64,000 nucleotides of DNA from Thalassotalea ponticola (GTDB taxonomy: Bacteria; Pseudomonadota; Gammaproteobacteria; Enterobacterales; Alteromonadaceae), in the NCBI RefSeq assembly GCF_041379045.1, contig NZ_CP166871.1, forward strand, positions 2,976,001-3,040,000, read 5' to 3'. The notes below the pieces were generated by a model. The model was not told the DNA's origin, did no database searches, and saw only the letters and a program-made list of their open reading frames with translations. Both the position numbers and the translations under genes were made by a program. Numbering within the stretch: position 1 is the stretch's first letter; the number at the start of each line of letters is the position of its first letter. Of the stretch, positions 13,368 through 19,427 are shown piece after piece.

Positions 13368-14006
13368 TCAACCTTGATCGTTGACGGTTTCCGATTGCTG
13401 CTTGCGCTGCGCCATGTCAAGAGCACCGCGAGCAATAAAGCGCAATTGCGTAATCATCCGTTGCGCGAGTTCGACTCGCTCTTCTGGTGTCGCATCGAGC
13501 GCTTCGGCACCAGTGCTAAAGACGATGGTCACTGCCGCATTGGCTTGCAAATAGCTAATTTCAGCATCGAGTTTATTGGCCTGCTGTAAATAATCACATA
13601 ACTCCATAGTAAAGTAGCGAATTTCTCGATTTACCGCAGCCCGAAATTCAGCTGAGGTACCCGAACGCTCGCGCAGTAGTAAGCGAAATTCATTGCCGTT
13701 AGACTCTATGAATTCCATAAACGTTTTTACCGATATCTGAATAACCGAACCGCCTTTTTCGATGCGTTGCCTGGCTTGGCGCATCAATTGACGCAATGTG
13801 AGACCCGCTTCGTCTACCAAGGTTAAGCCCAATTCCTCCATATCAGTAAAATGACGATAAAACGAAGTCGCCGCCAAGCCGGCTTCTTTGGTGACTTCGC
13901 GTAAACTCAAACTCGAAAAACTGCGATCAGCACTCAACTGACTCAATGCCGCATCGATTAGTAAACGTCTCGTCTTTTCTTTTTGCTTGGCTCTAATTCC
14001 TGACAT
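13368..14006 (-). CDS. fabR: TetR-family repressor of unsaturated fatty acid synthesis
   Basis: 212 residues, close in sequence and length to E. coli FabR ([43 protein letters not shown] helix-turn-helix at about residues 30-55; [38 protein letters not shown]). FabR senses acyl-CoA/acyl-ACP pools and represses fabA/fabB in enteric bacteria. Here it is divergent from a fatty acid desaturase with a clear FabR-type operator between them, so the desaturase is its likely local target. Confidence 0.95.
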   Translation of the reverse strand: MSGIRAKQKEKTRRLLIDAALSQLSADRSFSSLSLREVTKEAGLAATSFYRHFTDMEELGLTLVDEAGLTLRQLMRQARQRIEKGGSVIQISVKTFMEFIESNGNEFRLLLRERSGTSAEFRAAVNREIRYFTMELCDYLQQANKLDAEISYLQANAAVTIVFSTGAEALDATPEERVELAQRMITQLRFIARGALDMAQRKQQSETVNDQG

Positions 14007-14073
14007 TACCCTTATACATCCGTTAGTTACCTTGAAAGCCTATTAATGGTAACACAATTAATTGAAATTATAC

Positions 14074-14119
14074 TTGACCCAAATGCACTAACAACTAAAA
14101 TAGCGAACACTTGTACACT
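14074..14119 (+). promoter_or_regulatory. Desaturase promoter with FabR operator
   Basis: TTGACC (14074-14079), 16 bp and TAAAAT (14096-14101) form a promoter reading toward the desaturase. Directly after it, AGCGAACA-CT-TGTACACT (14102-14119) is an almost perfect palindrome matching the FabR/DesT-type site AGCGTACA..TGTTCGCT. A repressor bound there would cover the transcription start. Sequence match seen; repression inferred. Confidence 0.8.
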
Positions 14120-14145
14120 GAAATTAACAGATAATTAATAGTTCA

Positions 14146-15264
14146 ATGAATAAACCTCGCCCAATTTGGCTTAATATCACTCTATTTTTAACCACTTTCT
14201 TAATTGCTGTCATTTGGGTTCCATACCGCGCATTGACTCATGGATTCGATAGCTTTGAAATTATCGCTGCCATTGCCTGTTTTTCATACTGCGGTATGTC
14301 TATTACCGCCGGCTATCACCGCCTTTGGTCACATCGCACCTACAAGGCACATGCGAGTGTTCGTTTCTTATATGCAATAGGCGGAGCTTTTGCATTGCAA
14401 AACAGTATTTTACATTGGAGTTCTGATCACCGTGTGCACCACAAGCACGTTGATAACAACGACATCGACCCATATTCAGCCAAGCGTGGATTTTGGTTCT
14501 CACATATCGGTTGGATGTTGCGAGACTATCAAGGCGATACGTACCACAACTACGACAATGTACGTGACTTACAAAAACAAAAGATTGTCACTTGGCAACA
14601 TCGCTATTACCTACCTTTGGCGATGATTACCAATGTCGGCATCCCTGTTGCGTTAGGTTGGTTAAACGGTGATATATTGTCTGCTGTACTGCTTATTGGC
14701 GTGTTGCGATTAGTGTTGAGCCATCACACCACATTTTTTATTAATTCGTTAGCGCATGTGTGGGGGCGTCAAACCTATACCGATAAAAATACCGCTCGAG
14801 ACAACGGATTTTTAGCGCTGTTTACCTTTGGCGAGGGTTATCACAATTTTCATCATATTTTCGAAAACGATTATCGCAACGGTATTCGCTGGTTTGATTT
14901 TGACCCAACAAAATGGTTGATCCAAGGTTTAGCTCGTGTCGGTCTTGCCGAGCAGCTGCGCACGACGCCAGAAGATAAAATAGCCAAAGCAAAAGCTGCG
15001 ATGCAATTAAAGTTAATTCAGCAAAAAGCTGCGCAACTGAGCAATGCAGAGGAGCTGTTGCAAAAACTGCAAACTGAGTATGACTTATTAGTAGAGCAAC
15101 TTGCTGTTTATTACGAAGCGAAGAAAAACTTGCTTAATAGTAAGCGCGATCAACTTGCTAAAGACGTTGAAAAGTCAATGTTAATGTGCCGCTATAAAGA
15201 GGTGAAAGCAGAGTTGGCTGAGCGTAAAAAGCAGTGGGATTTAGTGCGAGCGGCCTATGCTTAA
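14146..15264 (+). CDS. Acyl-CoA delta-9-type fatty acid desaturase
   Basis: 372 residues. The three histidine boxes of membrane di-iron desaturases are present: HRLWSH (residues 58-63), HRVHH (95-99) and HNFHH (about 236-240). Four or so hydrophobic segments surround them. An unusual lysine/glutamine-rich C-terminal extension (about residues 280-370) looks like a coiled coil and is absent from the shortest homologues. The enzyme introduces a double bond into saturated acyl chains for membrane fluidity, a cold-adaptation trait. Divergent from fabR, and its stop overlaps the next gene by eight bases. Confidence 0.92.
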   Translation: MNKPRPIWLNITLFLTTFLIAVIWVPYRALTHGFDSFEIIAAIACFSYCGMSITAGYHRLWSHRTYKAHASVRFLYAIGGAFALQNSILHWSSDHRVHHKHVDNNDIDPYSAKRGFWFSHIGWMLRDYQGDTYHNYDNVRDLQKQKIVTWQHRYYLPLAMITNVGIPVALGWLNGDILSAVLLIGVLRLVLSHHTTFFINSLAHVWGRQTYTDKNTARDNGFLALFTFGEGYHNFHHIFENDYRNGIRWFDFDPTKWLIQGLARVGLAEQLRTTPEDKIAKAKAAMQLKLIQQKAAQLSNAEELLQKLQTEYDLLVEQLAVYYEAKKNLLNSKRDQLAKDVEKSMLMCRYKEVKAELAERKKQWDLVRAAYA

Positions 15265-15766
15265 GCACCGCTTGCTGTTACTGCTGACCTTGTGTCTGAC
15301 TAGCGCAACCAGCGTTAGTGAGGAGACCTTGGCGGATTATCAGCTGTATTTAATTCGCCATGCGGAAAAACAGACAACCGATATTGATCCCGCTTTAACT
15401 CACTGCGGTCTACAACGAGCGAAATTTTTGGCTAGGTACTTTAGCGATAAGCAAATCAAAACCGTTTACACAACTGACTACAAGCGAACTCAACAAACGG
15501 CTAGCGCGATTAGCCAAGCGAATGAATTAACGCTACAAGAGTATGACCCTGGCAAGCTATCTGAGTTAGTAACAAGAGTTAAAAACCAACAACAAAGCGC
15601 TGTTGTTGTTGGCCACAGTAATACCACGCCAAACTTAGCAGCACTGATTATCAGTGATGACGTGGCTCCGCTATCGGAAGAGATATACGATACAATATAC
15701 TACATCCAAGTAAGTGGTTCTGAAACGAGTTTACGCGTGTTGAAGCAAGACTTTAGCTGCCAATAA
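15257..15766 (+). CDS. Histidine phosphatase family protein (SixA/phosphoglycerate-mutase fold), exported
   Basis: 169 residues. A signal peptide (MLKHRLLLLLTLCLTSATSVS) precedes the catalytic YLIRHAEK motif (about residues 31-38), YTTDYKRTQQTA, and the second catalytic His in VVVGHSNTTPNL. Such small periplasmic members have varied or unknown phosphate substrates. It starts eight bases inside the desaturase gene, so the two are probably co-transcribed and coupled. No substrate can be named from the sequence. Confidence 0.85.
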   Translation: MLKHRLLLLLTLCLTSATSVSEETLADYQLYLIRHAEKQTTDIDPALTHCGLQRAKFLARYFSDKQIKTVYTTDYKRTQQTASAISQANELTLQEYDPGKLSELVTRVKNQQQSAVVVGHSNTTPNLAALIISDDVAPLSEEIYDTIYYIQVSGSETSLRVLKQDFSCQ

Positions 15767-15777
15767 CAGCGTGTTGT

Positions 15778-15810
15778 AAACGCTCATAAGTTTGGGTTAT
15801 GAGCGTTTTT
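15778..15810. terminator. Bidirectional terminator overlapping a stop codon
   Basis: AAACGCTCATAA / TTATGAGCGTTT pair around a 7-nt loop between two convergent genes. The hairpin contains the stop and last codons of the minus-strand lipoprotein gene, so the two genes share it. Confidence 0.8.
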
Positions 15811-16257
15811 ACCCGCTTCTAATAATTCCGCTTTTAGCACTTTAAACGGTTGGCCCCACTGCTCAATGGTCATCATATTTTTTGCAGGGTAACCATAGAC
15901 TTTGATTTTGGCACCGTCTTGCAACAACGACTTGTCCAAGCCTATTAGCAATAACCGTTCCCCCGTTTCACCGTGAAAACCATAAAAGCCCCCTTCTAAC
16001 GCGTAGTAGCGCAACTTACCAACATACCAAGCCGCTTTTAATTCGCCTTTGCTCAATTGATCTACTGGGGGAGTATTATCACGCATAACGGGATCCTGTT
16101 CAGTCTTCTCTACTTTGCGCAACGGCGCTTTTTTAACCTCTGATGCGGTTACCTTTGGTTGTTGCTGGTCTTGTCGCTCGTCAGCACATCCCGTTGATGT
16201 GACCAACGTTAAAGCGCTGCCCAACAGAACAATTAATAGCTGATTCGAAATTTTCAT
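15784..16257 (-). CDS. Hypothetical lipoprotein
   Basis: 157 residues, not recognised. A hydrophobic N-terminus ends at Cys24 (LVTSTGC), a fair but not perfect lipobox. A charged linker (residues 26-70) follows, then a compact C-terminal region with KLRYYALEGGFYGFHGETGERLLLIG and KIKVYGYPAKNMMTIEQWG that could be a small beta-barrel. It lies between the desaturase operon and mscS and appears to be transcribed alone. Confidence 0.65.
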   Translation of the reverse strand: MKISNQLLIVLLGSALTLVTSTGCADERQDQQQPKVTASEVKKAPLRKVEKTEQDPVMRDNTPPVDQLSKGELKAAWYVGKLRYYALEGGFYGFHGETGERLLLIGLDKSLLQDGAKIKVYGYPAKNMMTIEQWGQPFKVLKAELLEAGKNAHNPNL

Positions 16258-16358
16258 AGTTACCTATAACCTCAATACGTGTGTTTTATTGATCCGTATA
16301 AGCTCTATTGTTATCAAGACTGACCGCGCAAAGCAAATTGTTCTGATCAGCGACACTA

Positions 16359-17174
16359 TCATTCGGGCTTGTGTAAATGGACATCCATCTGCGGAAACGG
16401 AATATTAAGCCCCTCTTGATTAAAGCGTTTATAGATATTTTCATTCATGTCGAAAAACACATCCCAGTAGTCAGATGCTTGTACCCATGCTCTGACCGTA
16501 AAGTTAACCGAACTGTCAGCGAGCGCCGACACCGCAATAAGCACTTCAGGCTCATTTAAAATGCGTTGATCAGCGTCACACAATTTTCGAATAACTGCTT
16601 TAGCTTGATCAATATCATCTCCGTAAGCTATGCCAAACGTCCAATCAACACGTCTGGTTTGTTCGGTTGAATAGTTAATCATCGACCCAGTTGCCAAGCC
16701 ACCATTGGGGATAATGATGGTTTTGTTATCTGGTGTTTTTAAAATCGTGTTAAAAATCTGAATTTCACTGACTTTGCCTACGTAGCCTTGGGCATCAATA
16801 ACGTCGCCTATTTTGTAGGGTTTAAACAGTAAAATCATGACTCCGCCAGCAAAGTTTTGCAGTGTACCCGATAATGCCATACCCACCGCTAAGCCGGCGG
16901 CACCAAGGATAGCCACAAACGAGGTCATCTCTATACCGAGCATGCTCAATACGGTGATCACTAACAGGATTTTTAATAGTGCCTCACACAGGCCGCGAAT
17001 AAACGGTCTTAGTGATGCGTCAGCATCTGCCTTGTCTAACGCTCTATTTAATGCCAGCATAACGCCTTTGATGACCCAAGAGCCAACAATGAATATCACT
17101 ATCGCCGCGATTAATTTCGGCCCATAGAAGACAACCATATTGGTCAAGTCACTCACAACTTTATCGTAATCCAC
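16359..17174 (-). CDS. mscS: Small-conductance mechanosensitive channel
   Basis: 271 residues (E. coli MscS 286). Three N-terminal membrane helices are followed by the pore helix GAAGLAVGMALSGTLQNFAGG (about residues 92-112) with the Ala/Gly packing pattern. After it come the beta-domain signature PYKIGDVIDAQGYVGKV and PNGGLATGSMINYS. The channel opens under hypo-osmotic membrane tension. It is followed by 190 nt without a gene and then the tuf-associated repeat array. Confidence 0.95.
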   Translation of the reverse strand: MDYDKVVSDLTNMVVFYGPKLIAAIVIFIVGSWVIKGVMLALNRALDKADADASLRPFIRGLCEALLKILLVITVLSMLGIEMTSFVAILGAAGLAVGMALSGTLQNFAGGVMILLFKPYKIGDVIDAQGYVGKVSEIQIFNTILKTPDNKTIIIPNGGLATGSMINYSTEQTRRVDWTFGIAYGDDIDQAKAVIRKLCDADQRILNEPEVLIAVSALADSSVNFTVRAWVQASDYWDVFFDMNENIYKRFNQEGLNIPFPQMDVHLHKPE

Positions 17175-17255
17175 TGTTTTTTCTCCGAGTTTTTTAGTTA
17201 TCTTTATTTAAAATAGCACATTATTTTGCCTGCGCTCAAACTACTCTCCGTCATT

Positions 17256-17364
17256 GCGGCATGTCGTTGGCCGTAACCTCGTGACACTGAAAAGTGCATA
17301 TAACAGGGGCACTTCATAATTGGCCACTGAAAAGTGGTTAAAAGGGATTTTTATGGACGTACAA
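17256..17364. repeat. Region shared with the tufA 3' flank
   Basis: TTGCGGCATGT, then ACACTGAAAAGTGC, then GGACG(T/C)ACAAACAAAA recur in the same order at about 32200-32274 beside tufA. Two CACT-GAAA-AGTG hairpins occur here (17286-17297, 17323-17334), one at 32. kb. The homology to the tufA flank extends beyond the terminator, so a segment larger than the gene was copied. Confidence 0.6.
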
Positions 17365-17436
17365 ACAAAAAGAGCAGCCATTGGCTGCTCTTTTCAGGTT
17401 TAGTGTTTAAAAATCATTATTCAATGATTTTTGATA
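17365..17436 (-). pseudogene. Dead duplicate of the tuf 3' end with its terminator
   Basis: 72 bases identical to 17801-17872: the tuf terminator hairpin GAGCAGCC/GGCTGCTC, the short trailer and the last codons of tuf (SKIIE-stop). Beyond 17436 the tuf sequence is broken by hairpin unit A, then resumes as CAACACCAGCAC (17533-17545) and CTGTACGAC (17599-17607). It is a relic, not a functional gene. Confidence 0.85.
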
Positions 17437-17470
17437 AACCGCCACGGAAGGTGAGAATGCAAAAAACGCA

Positions 17471-17518
17471 CTAACACATGGACGTGTTTAGGTAGAACAA
17501 TGTAGGAGCAATTGTCGA
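17471..17518 (+). mobile_element. Hairpin unit B nested in the loop of unit A
   Basis: At 52038-52055 unit A reads CAAAAAACGCA-GGAGCAGTTTTTTG without interruption. Here the same sequence is split between CGCA and GGAGCAG by exactly these 48 bases. The inserted unit has CACATGGACGTG, then GGTAGAACAA, a GGAGCA loop and TTGTCGA. It matches the minus-strand unit at 5312-5360. Confidence 0.75.
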
Positions 17519-17547
17519 GGAGCAGTTTTTTGTCAACACCAGCACTA

Positions 17548-17598
17548 TGACCGCCATGGATGGTGGAAATGCCGAAAATGCATGGAGCAATTTTCGGC
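17548..17598 (+). mobile_element. Hairpin unit C inserted in tuf-derived sequence
   Basis: tuf and the 52-kb copy read CAGCACCTACTGTAC; here about 51 bases separate CAGCACTA from CTGTAC. The unit has palindrome CCATGGATGG, then stem CCGAAAA/TTTTCGG with loop TGCATGGAGCAA. It aligns with unit A (CCGCCA-GGA-GGTG...GCA-GGAGCA). Confidence 0.7.
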
Positions 17599-17802
17599 CT
17601 GTACGACTCAAATAAATCATAAATGATTTAGCCCCATGCCGGAGTCATGTGGCAAATTCGGAAAAATTCTTATGGAAAGAATTTTCACAGCTTCGCTGCC
17701 TTTAGGTGGTTGGCATGGATGCCTGACATACAAATTGTCCACTAGGACATTTTTCTCATCGAATTTGTCATCACGGAACACCGTGAAGCCGGCCGTACAT
17801 AC

Positions 17803-17830
17803 AAAAAGAGCAGCCATTGGCTGCTCTTTT
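17803..17830. terminator. Terminator of the extra tuf gene
   Basis: AAAAAGAGCAGCC-ATT-GGCTGCTCTTTT, a perfect 8-bp GC-rich stem with flanking A/T runs, 22 nt after the tuf stop. It is nearly identical to the tufA terminator at 32274. Confidence 0.9.
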
Positions 17831-17852
17831 CAGGTTTAGTGTTTAAAAATCA

Positions 17853-19037
17853 TTATTCAATGATTTTTGATACAACACCTGCACCTACTGTACGACCACC
17901 TTCACGGATAGCGAAGCGTAAACCTTCGTCCATCGCGATTGGGTTGATTAGCTCAACAACAAACTTTAAGTTGTCGCCTGGCATTACCATTTCTACACCT
18001 TCTGGTAACTCTACTGCACCAGTGATGTCCGTTGTACGGAAGTAGAACTGTGGACGGTAGCCTTTGAAGAATGGCGTGTGACGACCACCTTCATCTTTAG
18101 TTAGTACGTATACTTCTGACTCGAACTTAGTGTGAGGAGTGATTGAACCTGGCTTAGCAAGTACTTGACCACGTTGTACTTCATCACGCTTAGTACCACG
18201 AAGAAGAACACCACAGTTCTCACCAGCACGACCTTCGTCAAGAAGCTTACGGAACATCTCAACACCAGTACACGTTGTTGAAGTAGTGTCTTTGATACCT
18301 ACGATTTCTACGTCGTCACCTACGCGGATGATACCACGCTCAACACGACCTGTTACAACAGTACCACGACCTTGGATTGAGAATACGTCTTCAATCGGAA
18401 GGATGAAGTCACCGTCAATCGCACGCTCTGGCTCTGGGATGTAAGTGTCTAAGTGGTTCGCTAGCTCAAGGATTTTCTCTTCCCATTGAGCTTCGCCGTT
18501 CAATGCACCTAGTGCTGAACCTTGAACTACTGGTAAGTCATCACCTGGGAAGTCGTACTCAGATAGAAGTTCACGTACTTCCATTTCTACTAGCTCTAGA
18601 AGCTCTTCGTCGTCTACCATGTCACATTTGTTCATGAATACGATGATGTAAGGTACACCAACCTGACGAGAAAGTAGGATGTGCTCACGTGTTTGTGGCA
18701 TTGGACCATCAGTTGCTGCAACTACTAAGATAGCGCCGTCCATTTGAGCCGCACCAGTGATCATGTTTTTAACGTAGTCGGCGTGGCCTGGACAGTCTAC
18801 GTGCGCGTAGTGACGGTCAGCTGTGTCGTACTCGATGTGAGAAGTATTGATTGTGATACCACGCTCACGCTCTTCTGGAGCGTTATCGATTTGTGCGAAA
18901 TCACGAACTTCACCACCGTGAGTTTTAGTTAGAACTGCAGAAATCGCAGCTGTTAGAGTTGTTTTACCGTGGTCAACGTGACCGATAGTACCAACGTTAA
19001 CGTGCGGTTTCGAACGTTCAAATTTTTCTTTAGCCAT
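17853..19037 (-). CDS. tuf: Elongation factor Tu (third copy in this window)
   Basis: 394 residues, protein identical by eye to the copies at 32324 and 52264. It is a GTPase that delivers aminoacyl-tRNA to the ribosome: GHVDHGKT (19-26), the RGITI switch, DCPGH, NKCD and the C-terminal barrels are intact. Silent differences cluster at the 5' end (about 18927-18997), showing a genuine separate copy. Gammaproteobacteria usually have two tuf genes, in the str and tRNA-tufB operons; this third stands alone, divergent from fusA2, with its own promoter and terminator. Confidence 0.98.
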   Translation of the reverse strand: MAKEKFERSKPHVNVGTIGHVDHGKTTLTAAISAVLTKTHGGEVRDFAQIDNAPEERERGITINTSHIEYDTADRHYAHVDCPGHADYVKNMITGAAQMDGAILVVAATDGPMPQTREHILLSRQVGVPYIIVFMNKCDMVDDEELLELVEMEVRELLSEYDFPGDDLPVVQGSALGALNGEAQWEEKILELANHLDTYIPEPERAIDGDFILPIEDVFSIQGRGTVVTGRVERGIIRVGDDVEIVGIKDTTSTTCTGVEMFRKLLDEGRAGENCGVLLRGTKRDEVQRGQVLAKPGSITPHTKFESEVYVLTKDEGGRHTPFFKGYRPQFYFRTTDITGAVELPEGVEMVMPGDNLKFVVELINPIAMDEGLRFAIREGGRTVGAGVVSKIIE

Positions 19038-19178
19038 TTTAAAAATACCTTAAAAGTTATAAACAAGCGGGCGGCAACCCGAATTTACTGCTTAATTATC
19101 GCTCAAAAAACAGCGAATTATTAGTAAATCGTCTATTTTTTTCCTGTTAAAAACAGGCTAGCGAATTTTCAGGGGCAC

Positions 19179-19207
19179 AATTTAGCAAACTGAAGGCTAA
19201 TTGTCTA
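19179..19207 (-). promoter_or_regulatory. Probable promoter of the extra tuf gene
   Basis: On the minus strand TAGACA (19207-19202), 17 bp and TAAATT (19184-19179) are followed by a GC-rich discriminator (GTGCCCC). That suits a growth-rate-controlled translation gene. It leaves a leader of about 135 nt containing a CCTG/CAGG hairpin. Confidence 0.55.
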
Positions 19208-19234
19208 AACTTTATGCTTTTATGAGGGGATAAA

Positions 19235-19263
19235 ATGGCAAAAAATTACATTTTTTTTGCCAT
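19235..19263. promoter_or_regulatory. Long palindrome between tuf and fusA2
   Basis: ATGGCAAAAAA and its reverse complement face each other across a 7-nt centre, midway between the two divergent genes. It has terminator-like runs on both strands; it may equally be an operator or an insulator between divergent transcripts. Confidence 0.5.
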
Positions 19264-19352
19264 GTCTCATTTTGTCAGCGGAGTTTACAAACTTTCTTGG
19301 CTTTATTGCTTATTTTTTATCAATTTTTGATGTTAGTTTGTCGCAACTGATG

Positions 19353-19400
19353 TATAATCCGCGCAAAAATTTTTTCGAACCGCGCAAAAAATTTTACGAA
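19353..19400 (+). promoter_or_regulatory. fusA2 promoter -10 and 21-bp tandem repeat
   Basis: TATAAT at 19353-19358 is followed at once by two head-to-tail 21-bp copies (19359-19379, 19380-19400) of CCGCGCAAAAA-type sequence ending CGAA, 19 of 21 bases equal. The start of transcription would lie in the first copy. No good -35 is seen at standard spacing. Confidence 0.55.
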
Positions 19401-19427
19401 ACGTTAAATTTAACATAGAGAAATGTA

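Larger units (their letters stand above)
17437..17790 (+). repeat. Array of ~48-51 bp hairpin units inserted in a dead tuf tail
   Basis: Several units with the same design lie in tandem or nested: a short palindrome around GGA, about 8 nt, then a stem closed by a loop with GGAGCA or ATGGA. Stems differ but remain paired: CAAAAAA/TTTTTTG (unit A), CAA/TTG (unit B), CCGAAAA/TTTTCGG (unit C), AAAATTCTT/AAGAATTTT (17662-17685). Also present are AAATCAT/ATGATTT (17611-17629), GGCAT/ATGCC (17712-17723), TGTCC/GGACA (17735-17747) and TCACGG/CCGTGA (17770-17785). No protein is encoded. Compare 52014-52200. Confidence 0.8.

Noticed and set aside
17437..17790. Conventional insertion sequence remnant
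   Set aside because: No transposase fragment, no long terminal inverted repeats and no clear target duplication; units are only about 50 bp.
17617..17839. Open frames of about 66 codons on both strands across the 17-kb array
   Set aside because: Translation of palindromic repeat sequence; not conserved with the 52-kb array, which has indels out of frame.
17839..18045. Plus-strand open frames repeated inside each tuf gene (also 32310-32516, 53155-53343)
   Set aside because: They are antisense shadows of tuf, identical only because tuf is repeated; no ribosome-binding site or independent codon signal.
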